A DNA stretch of 64,000 nt from Luteimicrobium sp049844995 (GTDB lineage Bacteria > Actinomycetota > Actinomycetes > Actinomycetales > Cellulomonadaceae), in NCBI RefSeq assembly GCF_049844995.1, contig NZ_JBNCMC010000001.1, positions 682,001-746,000 of the forward strand, given 5' to 3'. Numbering within the stretch: position 1 is the stretch's first letter; every line of letters starts with the position of its first letter. This document shows positions 33,171-41,520 of this stretch, one piece after another. The position numbers and the translations under genes were made by a program. Under the pieces are notes generated by a model, which was not told where the DNA came from, did no database searches, and saw only the letters and a list, made by a program, of their open reading frames with translations.

Positions 33171-33176
33171 GGCGCC

Positions 33177-33638
33177 ATGCCCACCCCCGACGCGCTCGAC
33201 GACGCCGCGCGCCGGCTCGGCGACCTCGTCCCGGTCCTGAACCGGGCGCTCGAGCGCGGGGTGGCGCAGGACTTCACCGGGGCCCGCCCCACCGACGCCG
33301 AGATCGCGCTGCTCACCCTGGTCGTCGACCATCCGGGCCTCACGGTCCGCGAGGCGGCGACCACGCTGCTCATGAAGCCGAACAACGTGAGCGCGCTCGT
33401 GTCGCAGCTCGTCGGCCGCGGGCTGGTCGAGCGCGTCGTCGACGGGTCGGACCGCCGCGTGGCGCACCTCCACCCGACGTCCCTCGCCCGGGACGAGAGC
33501 GAGCAGGTCCGCGCCGTGCGCGCCGCCCGTGTCTCCGCGGCGGTCTCCCGCCTGTCCGAGGGGGAGAAGGGCGCGCTCTTCGCGGCCATCCACGCCCTGA
33601 CGTCGCTGACGGAGCACCTGCACGACGCAGCCGGGTAG
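33177..33638 (+). CDS. MarR-family transcriptional regulator
   Basis: A 153-residue winged-helix repressor. Recognition region LTVREAATTLLMKPNNVSALVSQL (about 56-79) and wing RGLVERVVDGSDRRVAHLHPT; helical dimerisation segments at both ends. It probably represses itself and the MFS exporter 64 nt downstream through the palindromes on its promoter, with release by the exporter's substrate (family knowledge). A GC hairpin separates the two genes. Confidence 0.9.
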   Translation: MPTPDALDDAARRLGDLVPVLNRALERGVAQDFTGARPTDAEIALLTLVVDHPGLTVREAATTLLMKPNNVSALVSQLVGRGLVERVVDGSDRRVAHLHPTSLARDESEQVRAVRAARVSAAVSRLSEGEKGALFAAIHALTSLTEHLHDAAG

Positions 33639-33660
33639 CGCGCGCCGAGGACGGCGCGCG
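33639..33660 (+). terminator. Hairpin between marR and the MFS gene
   Basis: CGCGCGCC (33639-33646) pairs with GGCGCGCG (33653-33660), 6-nt loop. It starts right after the marR stop and may attenuate transcription into the transporter gene. Confidence 0.5.
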
Positions 33661-33702
33661 CCCCGGCGTGCCCCGACCGTCCCGTCCGCGAAAGGCCCCC
33701 CC

Positions 33703-35304
33703 GTGTCCGCTCTTCCCACCTCGCCCGCGCGCGCCCAGGCCGCGCCGTCGCCCGCGTCCTCCGGACGCCGCTCCAACCCCTGGCTCACGCTCGTCGCCGT
33801 CGCGTTCGGGCTCTTCATGGTCGGCCTCGACGGCTCCGTCGTGTCGATCGCCAACCCCGAGATCGGGCGTGCCCTCGACGCGTCGACCGCCGACCTCCAG
33901 TGGGTCACCAACTCCTACCTGCTCGCGCTCGCCGCGACCCTCATCCTCGGCGGCAAGCTCGGCGACCGGTTCGGGCGGCGCCGCTTCTACCTGATCGGTG
34001 TCGTGGGTTTCACGCTCGCGTCGGTCGCGATCGGGCTGAGCGGGTCGATCGGCGAGGTCGTCGCGTTCCGCGCGGTGCAGGGCCTGTTCGGCGGCCTGCT
34101 CATGCCCAACACGCTCGGCCTGCTCCGCGAGGTGTTCCCGCCCCGCAAGTTCGGCATGGCCGTCGGCATCTGGGCGATGGTGTCGTCGGTCTCCACCGCG
34201 CTCGGGCCGATCATCGGCGGGCTCCTCGTCGAGCACGTGGGCTGGGAGTCCGTGTTCTTCCTCAACGCACCGGTCGGCGTCGTCGCGATCCTCGTGAGCG
34301 CGCTCGTCCTGCCGAAGGGCGTCCCGGCGGCGGCCAAGCACCAGTTCGACGTCGCCGGCGTGGTCCTGCTCGCGGTGGGTCTCGTCGTCCTGGTCTACGG
34401 CGTGGTCCAGGCCCAGACCTGGGGCTGGGGCTCCGCGAAGACCCTCGCGACGATCGTCGTGGGGGCGCTGGTCCTCGTCGGCTTCGGCTGGTTCGAGGCG
34501 CGGCGCGAGCACGCGCTGCTGCCCATGCGGCTGTTCCGCAGCTCCGCGCTGACGGTCGGCACGATCATCACGGTCGTCAACTTCTTCGTGCTGCTCGGCG
34601 TGATCTTCTTCGTGATGCTCTACCTGCAGAACGTCCGCGGCCTGAGCCCCGTCGAGGCGGGCGTCTGGACGCTCCCGCTGAGCCTGGCCTCCGTGGCGGC
34701 GTCACCGCTCGGGGCGGCGGTGACCGGACGGTTCGGCCCGCGCGTCTCCATGCCGATCGGCATGGGCCTGCAGGCGGTCGCCGCCGCGCTCATGCTCCTG
34801 TGGTCCGCCGACTCCTCGTACGCGCTCATGTGGCCGCCGTTCGTCGCGCTCGGGCTCGGCGTCGGCATGGTCATGGCGGCGTCGTCGGACGCGATCGTCG
34901 GGAACGCGCCGGTCCGCGACGGCGGCGTGGCCGGCGGCCTCCAGGCCACCGCGCTCCAGGTCGGCGGGGCGCTGGGGACGTCCGTCCTCATGTCCCTCAT
35001 CGCGGTGCGTGTGAACGGCACCTGGCCGGCCGAGCTGGCGTCGGCCGGGATCCCGGCGGCGCAGGCGGACGCGCTCGGGGGCGCTGCGGACGCGGTGGCG
35101 CTCGGCGTCGCCCCCGTCGGTGACGGGATGCCCGCCTCGCTGGGCACGGCGGTCACCCAGGCCAGCGACGCCGCGTTCCTGAACGGCGTCCACCTGGCGG
35201 CCGGGGTGACGGCCGTGCTGTGCGTGCTCGCGGCCGTCACCGCCGCTGTCGGCGTGCGGCGCGGCGCCCACGAGCCGGCGTCGGACGGCGAGCCGGAGGC
35301 CTGA
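33703..35304 (+). CDS. MFS drug exporter, DHA2 (14-TM, EmrB/QacA-like)
   Basis: A 533-residue inner-membrane antiporter. About 14 hydrophobic helices; GLDGSVVSIANPEIG in TM1, the loop 2-3 motif GKLGDRFGRRRFY, and GPIIGGLL in TM5 (motif C) are visible. Expected to extrude lipophilic or cationic compounds using the proton gradient. GTG start with AAAGG 8 nt upstream. Co-regulated with the preceding MarR gene. Confidence 0.92.
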   Translation: MSALPTSPARAQAAPSPASSGRRSNPWLTLVAVAFGLFMVGLDGSVVSIANPEIGRALDASTADLQWVTNSYLLALAATLILGGKLGDRFGRRRFYLIGVVGFTLASVAIGLSGSIGEVVAFRAVQGLFGGLLMPNTLGLLREVFPPRKFGMAVGIWAMVSSVSTALGPIIGGLLVEHVGWESVFFLNAPVGVVAILVSALVLPKGVPAAAKHQFDVAGVVLLAVGLVVLVYGVVQAQTWGWGSAKTLATIVVGALVLVGFGWFEARREHALLPMRLFRSSALTVGTIITVVNFFVLLGVIFFVMLYLQNVRGLSPVEAGVWTLPLSLASVAASPLGAAVTGRFGPRVSMPIGMGLQAVAAALMLLWSADSSYALMWPPFVALGLGVGMVMAASSDAIVGNAPVRDGGVAGGLQATALQVGGALGTSVLMSLIAVRVNGTWPAELASAGIPAAQADALGGAADAVALGVAPVGDGMPASLGTAVTQASDAAFLNGVHLAAGVTAVLCVLAAVTAAVGVRRGAHEPASDGEPEA

Positions 35305-35308
35305 GCGG

Positions 35309-35344
35309 CGCCCGGGCCCGGGCGATCCGGCACGGGCCCGGGCG
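35309..35344. terminator. Bidirectional terminator after MFS and HAD genes
   Basis: CGCCCGGGCCCG (35309-35320) pairs perfectly with 35333-35344, 12-nt loop. It lies 4 nt after the MFS stop and 1 nt from the convergent HAD stop. Confidence 0.75.
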
Positions 35345-35345
35345 G

Positions 35346-36143
35346 TCAGACCCGGTCGACCAGGTCGGCGATCCCGCCGACGACCTCGTTGGGCCGGAAC
35401 GGCCAGCCCTCGACCTCGTCGCGGCTCGTGGAGCCCGTGAGCACGAGGTACGTGTAGAGCCCGGCCTCGATGCCGGCGACGACGTCGGTGTCCATCCGGT
35501 CGCCGATCATCGCCGTCCGCTCCGAGTGCGCGTCGATCCGGTTGAGCGCCGAGCGGAACATCATCGGGTTGGGCTTGCCGACGAAGTACGGCTGCCGCCC
35601 GGTCGCCTTGGTGATCATCGCGGCCACGGCGCCCGTGGCGGGCAGCGGGCCCTCGGGGCTCGGACCGGTCGAGTCGGGGTTCGTGCAGATGAACCGCGCG
35701 CCGTCGCGCACGAGCCGGATCGCCCGCGTGATCCCCTCGAACGAGTACGTGCGCGTCTCGCCGAGGATCACGTAGTCGGGATCCGAGTCGGTGAGCGTGT
35801 AGCCGGCCTCGTAGAGCGCCGTCGTGAGCCCGGCCTCCCCGATCACGTACGCGCTGCCGCCGGGGATCTGCTGCGACGCGAAGGTCGCCGTCGCGAGCGC
35901 CGAGGTCCAGATCGACGACTCGGGCACGTCGATGCCCGACGCCGCGAGCCGGGCCCGCAGGTCGCGCGGCGTGTAGATCGAGTTGTTCGTCAGGACGAGG
36001 AACGGCCGCTCCTTCTCGCGGAGCCGGGCGATGAACTCGGGCGCGCCGGGCAGGGCGCGGTTCTCGTGGACGAGCACGCCGTCCATGTCGGTCAGCCAGC
36101 AGTCGACCTCGCGGGCGGGTTCGTTGTGCGCCTCGGTTGCCAC
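35346..36143 (-). CDS. HAD-superfamily class IIA phosphatase (NagD-like)
   Basis: A 265-residue cytoplasmic sugar- or nucleotide-phosphate phosphatase. Nucleophile motif DMDGVLVHEN (Asp19, Asp21), LTNNS (motif II), GKPNPMMF (motif III Lys) and GDRMDTDVVAGIEAG (motif IV). The C2B cap lies between motifs II and III. GTG start, 2 nt after the DedA stop, so the two genes form an operon. Exact substrate is not deducible. Confidence 0.9.
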   Translation of the reverse strand: MATEAHNEPAREVDCWLTDMDGVLVHENRALPGAPEFIARLREKERPFLVLTNNSIYTPRDLRARLAASGIDVPESSIWTSALATATFASQQIPGGSAYVIGEAGLTTALYEAGYTLTDSDPDYVILGETRTYSFEGITRAIRLVRDGARFICTNPDSTGPSPEGPLPATGAVAAMITKATGRQPYFVGKPNPMMFRSALNRIDAHSERTAMIGDRMDTDVVAGIEAGLYTYLVLTGSTSRDEVEGWPFRPNEVVGGIADLVDRV

Positions 36144-36145
36144 GG

Positions 36146-36925
36146 TCAGACCTCCTCGTGCTCGTTGCGGGGGTGGGTGGCCGGCGCGGCGACCCCGGCG
36201 GCGCGCCCGTGGCGCGGCCCGGGCGTAACCGGTGCTTCCGCGCGGGACGCCTTCGTCTTGCGTCGCGCCTCGATCGCGATCGGCACCACGGACAGCACCA
36301 CGATGCCGATGAAGATGGGCTCGATGTTGTCGCGGATGAACGAGATGCGACCCAGGTAGTAGCCGAGCGTCGTGACGACGGTGGTCCACACGAACGTGCC
36401 GAGCAGGCTGTACGGCCAGAACGACCGGTACCGCATGCGCCCGACGCCCGCGGCGATCGGCGCGAACGTGCGCACGATCGGCACGAACTGGGCGAGGAGG
36501 ATGGTGCGGCCGCCGTACCGGTCGAAGTACTCGTTCGTCTTGTCGACGTAGTCCTTGCGCAGGATCTTCGAGTCGGGTCTGCTGAAGATCCGTGGCCCGG
36601 CGAACTTGCCGATGGCGTACCCGCACTGGTTCCCGCAGAACGCGGCGGCGAACAGGATCGCTATCAGCACGGGCAACGAGATGTCGAGGCTTCGGCCCCC
36701 GTCGGTCGCGGCCACCAGCATGCCCGCGGTGAACAGGAGCGAGTCGCCGGGCAGGAACGGGAACACGAGCCCGGTCTCGATGAAGACGATGAACACGATG
36801 CCGGCGAGCGCGAGCGACCCGAACCGGTCGATCAGGTTGTTCGGGTCGATCAGGTCGAGCGGGCTCGCGGCGAGCTGTGCGGACAGGTGGCCGGCCAGCT
36901 CTCCGGACAGGGCGAGGGCGGTCAT
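36146..36925 (-). CDS. DedA-family (SNARE-associated) membrane protein
   Basis: A 259-residue polytopic protein of the DedA/Tvp38 superfamily, linked to lipid-carrier flipping and membrane homeostasis. FIETGLVFPFLPGDSLLF (family signature), CGNQCGYAIGKFAG, and RFVP-like FVPIVRTFAPIAAGVGRM (about 165-182) are present; the C-terminal 40 residues are basic and cytoplasmic. TACGCT (36932-36937) ends 6 nt before the ATG, giving a leaderless mRNA. Confidence 0.92.
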   Translation of the reverse strand: MTALALSGELAGHLSAQLAASPLDLIDPNNLIDRFGSLALAGIVFIVFIETGLVFPFLPGDSLLFTAGMLVAATDGGRSLDISLPVLIAILFAAAFCGNQCGYAIGKFAGPRIFSRPDSKILRKDYVDKTNEYFDRYGGRTILLAQFVPIVRTFAPIAAGVGRMRYRSFWPYSLLGTFVWTTVVTTLGYYLGRISFIRDNIEPIFIGIVVLSVVPIAIEARRKTKASRAEAPVTPGPRHGRAAGVAAPATHPRNEHEEV

Positions 36926-37006
36926 GGGTTCAGCGTAGTGGCCGGGTTCTGCGCAGGGTGGGGCCACGGTGGGTACGACCTGTGCAGGGCCCCCTACGAT
37001 CGGCAG

Positions 37007-37849
37007 ATGGCAACCGGGCAGGTCGTGACCACGGTCGTGGTGCTGGGCGGGACGGGGAACGCGGGGACCGCCGTCGTGCGCGAGGCCGCCTCCCGGGGGC
37101 TGACGGTACGGGCGGTGTCGCGGCACGTGCCCGCGCACGACGACGCGCGCCGGGTCGACGGCGTCGGCTACGTGGCGCTCGACCTCCTGGCGGACAAGGG
37201 GGTCGTGGCCGAGGCGCTGGACGGCGTGCTGGCCGGGGCGGACGTCGTCGTCGACGCGAGCAACGGCATGGGCCCGGCGTCGATGAAGGTCTTCACGATC
37301 GGCGCCGAGCGGGTCGCCGCGGCCGCCCGACGCGCCGGCGTGCGGCGCGTGTCGGTGCTGTCGATCGCGAACGTCGACCGCGCCGACTACGGCTACTACC
37401 AGGCGCACGTGGCCCAAGAGCGGACGTACCTGCGGGCCGCGGAGATCGGCGGGGCGCCCGTGACGATCGTGCGGGCCACCCAGTTCCACGACTTCCTGGA
37501 GCTGTTCTTCGGGCACGACGGGCGCCTCGGGCGCTGGGCGCGCCTCGGGCTGCTGCCCGTGCCGCGCGGCACGAAGTTCCAGTCGATCGACCTGACCGAC
37601 GTCGCCCGCGCGCTCGTCGACGCGGCGCTCGAGGACGGCCCGTCGCGCACCTGGACCGTGGGCGGCCCCGAGGTGCTCGACGCGCGCGACATGGCGCGGC
37701 GCTGGCGGCGCGCCCACGGCTCGCGCCGGCCCGTGGTCGCGGTCCCGCTGCCGGGCGGCATCGGGGTGTTCTTCCGCGAGGGCCTCAACCTCGTGCCCGA
37801 CGCGCGGTACGGCACGGTGACGTACGACGCCTGGCTCGCAGGGAAGTGA
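37007..37849 (+). CDS. NmrA-like NAD(P)-binding protein
   Basis: A 280-residue Rossmann-fold protein of the atypical SDR (NmrA/SDR_a5) group. VVLGGTGNAGTAVV (11-24) binds the dinucleotide; YYQAHVAQE has a Tyr but not the classical YxxxK, so it may be a redox sensor rather than an enzyme. RATQFHDFLE is conserved in this subgroup. TACGAT (36995-37000) ends 6 nt before the ATG, giving a leaderless start. The stop overlaps a palindrome half-site of the Fic promoter. Confidence 0.87.
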   Translation: MATGQVVTTVVVLGGTGNAGTAVVREAASRGLTVRAVSRHVPAHDDARRVDGVGYVALDLLADKGVVAEALDGVLAGADVVVDASNGMGPASMKVFTIGAERVAAAARRAGVRRVSVLSIANVDRADYGYYQAHVAQERTYLRAAEIGGAPVTIVRATQFHDFLELFFGHDGRLGRWARLGLLPVPRGTKFQSIDLTDVARALVDAALEDGPSRTWTVGGPEVLDARDMARRWRRAHGSRRPVVAVPLPGGIGVFFREGLNLVPDARYGTVTYDAWLAGK

Positions 37850-37898
37850 GCGCAACGATCCGAGCTACGCTCACTTACGGACTAACTGAGCGTAAGAT
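37844..37898 (+). promoter_or_regulatory. Nested palindromic operators over the fic promoter
   Basis: Three TGAGCG-type half-sites: AAGTGAGCG (37844-37852), its exact complement CGCTCACTT (37868-37876), and TAACTGAGCGT (37883-37893). The first two form a perfect 9-bp inverted repeat (15-nt spacer); the last two form a near-perfect 27-bp palindrome (37867-37893, 10 of 11 pairs). CTTACG-N11-CGTAAG (37875-37897) overlaps as well. TAAGAT (37893-37898) is the -10, 6 nt before the fic ATG, so binding would block the promoter. Confidence 0.7.
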
Positions 37899-37904
37899 GA
37901 GGTG

Positions 37905-39128
37905 ATGGGGTCACCTTCGCTCGCGGTCCCGGCACTGCGCCTCGACGAGCACACCTGGCTCGCCGAGCAGGACGGCATGACGTCGCGCCGCGCGATGAGC
38001 CAGGCGAACGGGCCCTACCGGTCGGCCGTGCCGGCCTCGATCGCCGGTCTCGAGCTCGCGCTGCCCGGCGCCCTCGCCGCCGACGTCGAGGAGGCCGCGG
38101 CCGCGTTGGGCCGGTTCGACCTGTACGCACGCTCGGTGCTCGGACCGCAGTCGCCGGCGCTCGGCCCGATGGCATCGATCCTTCTGCGCACGGAGTCGGC
38201 GTCGTCGTCGCAGATCGAGAACCTCACCGTCGGGGCCAGGCAGCTGGCGCTCGCCGAGATCGGGCAGGCCTCGGCGCAGAACGCGGACGAGGTCGTCGCC
38301 AACGTCCGGGCCATGGAGGCGGCGCTCGCGGTGTCGGGGCCCCTCGCCGAGGACGACGTCCTCGGGATGCACCGGGTTCTCCTCGCGGGGCAGGCCAGGT
38401 GGGGCGCGCACGCCGGTCGCTACCGGGACGGGCTCGTCTGGGTGGGGACCAGCCGTGTCACGCCGCGCGGTGCGTCGTACGTCGCACCCCAGGCGGAGCT
38501 CGTCCCCGCAGCCATGCGCGACCTCGTCGCCTTCATGGCGCGCGACGACCTTCCCGTGCTCGTCCAGGCCGCGATCGCGCACGCTCAGCTCGAGACGATC
38601 CACCCGTTCGCCGACGGGAACGGGCGCACGGGCCGCGCGGTCGTGCATGCTCTGCTCCACGGCAAGGGGCTGCTCACGTCGACGACGGCCCCGGTCTCCG
38701 CCGGCCTGCTCCGCGAGACGGAGCGCTACTTCGACGCGCTCACCGCCTTCCGCCGGGGAGACGCGGCGCCGATCGTCGAGCGCTTCTGCGAGGCGTCGAT
38801 GTTCGCGGCCGGCTCGGGCGTCCGGCTCGTCGACTCCTTGCACGCCCGCGTCGAGGCGTCCGAGAAGCGCCTCGACGCAGCGGGGCTGCGCCGCGACGCC
38901 GCGGCCCGGCGGGTGTTGCCGTACCTCGTCGGGAACCCGGCCGTCGACGCCGCGTTCCTCGTCGCGCGCCTCCGCCTCGCGCCGGCGACCGCGCGCCGGG
39001 CGCTCGACGACCTCACGGATGCGGGGGTGCTCGTCGAGCGCAGCGGCAAGCGACGGAACCGCGTCTGGCAGCACCCCGGCATCCTGGCGGAGCTGGACGC
39101 CTACGCACAGGCGGTGAGGCGGCAGTGA
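37905..39128 (+). CDS. Fic-family protein (class II) with C-terminal winged helix
   Basis: A 407-residue Fic/DOC enzyme, expected to transfer AMP (or another nucleotide part) to a target hydroxyl. Core HPFADGNGRTGR (His233 catalytic). An N-terminal inhibitory motif SxxxEN (Ser101, Glu105, Asn106 in SSSQIEN) marks a class II, intramolecularly inhibited Fic. The C-terminal region (about 300-400, LARLRLAPATARRALDDLTDAGVL) is a winged helix that could bind the palindromes on its own promoter. Start ATG 37905 is fixed by a leaderless -10. The target is unknown. Overlaps the SpoU gene by 4 nt. Confidence 0.92.
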   Translation: MGSPSLAVPALRLDEHTWLAEQDGMTSRRAMSQANGPYRSAVPASIAGLELALPGALAADVEEAAAALGRFDLYARSVLGPQSPALGPMASILLRTESASSSQIENLTVGARQLALAEIGQASAQNADEVVANVRAMEAALAVSGPLAEDDVLGMHRVLLAGQARWGAHAGRYRDGLVWVGTSRVTPRGASYVAPQAELVPAAMRDLVAFMARDDLPVLVQAAIAHAQLETIHPFADGNGRTGRAVVHALLHGKGLLTSTTAPVSAGLLRETERYFDALTAFRRGDAAPIVERFCEASMFAAGSGVRLVDSLHARVEASEKRLDAAGLRRDAAARRVLPYLVGNPAVDAAFLVARLRLAPATARRALDDLTDAGVLVERSGKRRNRVWQHPGILAELDAYAQAVRRQ

Positions 39129-39826
39129 CACCGCCGGACGGAGCACAGGTGGCAGGTCGGGATGACGAGCCGGGGCGCGTCGTCGGCGTCGGGCCGTGGC
39201 CGGGCGGGCCGGACGCGTGGCCGCGGCTGCCGTCCGGCGAGCTGGACCCCCGCTACGACCCCGAGCTGCTCGCGGGCGGCGACACCCGCAACGTCGTCGA
39301 CGCGTACCGCTACCGGACGGTCGAGGCGATCGCCTGTGACCTCGACGCCCGCCGCGCCGAGCGCCCCGCCACCCGGCTCCACGTCGCCGTCGAGAACTGG
39401 GCGCACGACCTCAACATCGGGTCCGTCGTGCGGACCGCGAACGCCTTCAACGCGGCGAGCGTCCGGATCGTCGGGCGCCGGCGATGGAACCGGCGCGGCG
39501 CGATGGTCACCGACCGGTACCTGCACGTCGAGCACCACCCGGACGCCGAGGCGCTCGCAGCATGGGCGCGGAGCGCGGGGCCCGACGGCGCTCGCCTGCC
39601 CGTCGTCGGCGTCGACAACGTGCCCGGCTCGGTGCCGCTCGAGGGGATGGCGCTCCCGGCGTCGTGCGTGCTGCTGCTCGGCCAGGAGAGTGCGGGGCTG
39701 AGCACTTCGGCGCAGGCCGTGTGCGACGTCGTCGTGCACGTGACGCAGCACGGCTCGACGCGGTCGCTCAACGCCGGCGCGGCGGCCGCGATCGCCATGT
39801 GGGCGTGGGCCGTCCAGCATCTGTGA
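39125..39826 (+). CDS. SpoU/TrmH-family rRNA or tRNA 2'-O-methyltransferase
   Basis: A 233-residue SPOUT enzyme using S-adenosylmethionine. Knot motifs: ENWAHDLNIGSVVRTANAF (motif 1, Asn/Arg), LLLGQESAGLS (motif 2) and RSLNAGAAAAIAMW (motif 3). The first 60 residues are a Pro/Gly-rich extension. GTG start overlaps the fic stop (GTGA). Which RNA is modified cannot be told. Confidence 0.88.
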   Translation: MTPPDGAQVAGRDDEPGRVVGVGPWPGGPDAWPRLPSGELDPRYDPELLAGGDTRNVVDAYRYRTVEAIACDLDARRAERPATRLHVAVENWAHDLNIGSVVRTANAFNAASVRIVGRRRWNRRGAMVTDRYLHVEHHPDAEALAAWARSAGPDGARLPVVGVDNVPGSVPLEGMALPASCVLLLGQESAGLSTSAQAVCDVVVHVTQHGSTRSLNAGAAAAIAMWAWAVQHL

Positions 39827-39902
39827 CACCCGCGGGACCCGTGACGGATCCGTGAAACAATCCGAGGAACCCACCCTCCGCATCACACAGGAGACCACTC
39901 AG

Positions 39903-40922
<1,020 letters not shown>

Positions 40923-40943
40923 CCTGCCCGTCGACGGACACGA

Positions 40944-40975
40944 CGAGGGCCCGGCGGACGACCGTCGGGCCCTCG
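40944..40975. terminator. fba terminator
   Basis: CGAGGGCCCG (40944-40953) pairs with CGGGCCCTCG (40966-40975); the 12-nt loop folds further. Lies between the convergent fba and STAS genes. Confidence 0.75.
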
Positions 40976-40994
40976 TGGCGCGTCTGCGCGGGTG

Positions 40995-41426
40995 CTAGTC
41001 GAGGCCGCCGTCGACGTCGACCAGCTCCACGAGCTCGTCGAGGCGCGTGACCGTGAGCAGGAACTTCATGCTCGGGGGCGCGCGCAGGACGCGCACCGGC
41101 GGGTTGGCGCGGCTCGCCAGCTCCGCGAGGAACGACACGCCCGACGAGTCGATGAACGTCACGTGGTGGGCGTCGACCTCGATGGGGAGGCCTGTGCTCT
41201 CGGCGTCGCCGATCGCCTCCCGCAGGTCGTGCTCCAGATCGATGTCGATCTCACCCGCGAGGACGATGCGGACCCGCTGGCTGCCGACGATGACGCCGAC
41301 GTCCCCGGGGTCGCGCGCGGCGCCGGCAACCTCGTCGATCGAGGCGCGGGCAAGCTCGTCGGCGACGTCGACGGACGCGCCGTCGGGCTCACCGGCGGGA
41401 TCGGTACGGTTGTTCTGCTCGTGCAC
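40995..41426 (-). CDS. STAS-domain anti-sigma factor antagonist
   Basis: A 143-residue protein: an acidic 45-residue N-terminal extension and a STAS domain (about 48-138). VTFIDSSGVSFLAEL carries the Ser phosphorylated by anti-sigma kinases in RsbV/SpoIIAA relatives. It is divergent from a SpoIIE phosphatase gene that could dephosphorylate it, making a partner-switching pair. GTG start, with TAGATT (41433-41438) 6 nt upstream (leaderless). Confidence 0.9.
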   Translation of the reverse strand: MHEQNNRTDPAGEPDGASVDVADELARASIDEVAGAARDPGDVGVIVGSQRVRIVLAGEIDIDLEHDLREAIGDAESTGLPIEVDAHHVTFIDSSGVSFLAELASRANPPVRVLRAPPSMKFLLTVTRLDELVELVDVDGGLD

Positions 41427-41520
41427 GTGCCCAATCTACGGTCGATCGGCGTCCGGGGACAGTACCCTCGACGCGTGCCGCACACGCGCTGACCTGCGCG
41501 GGCGGCGCTGAGGAGGGGTC

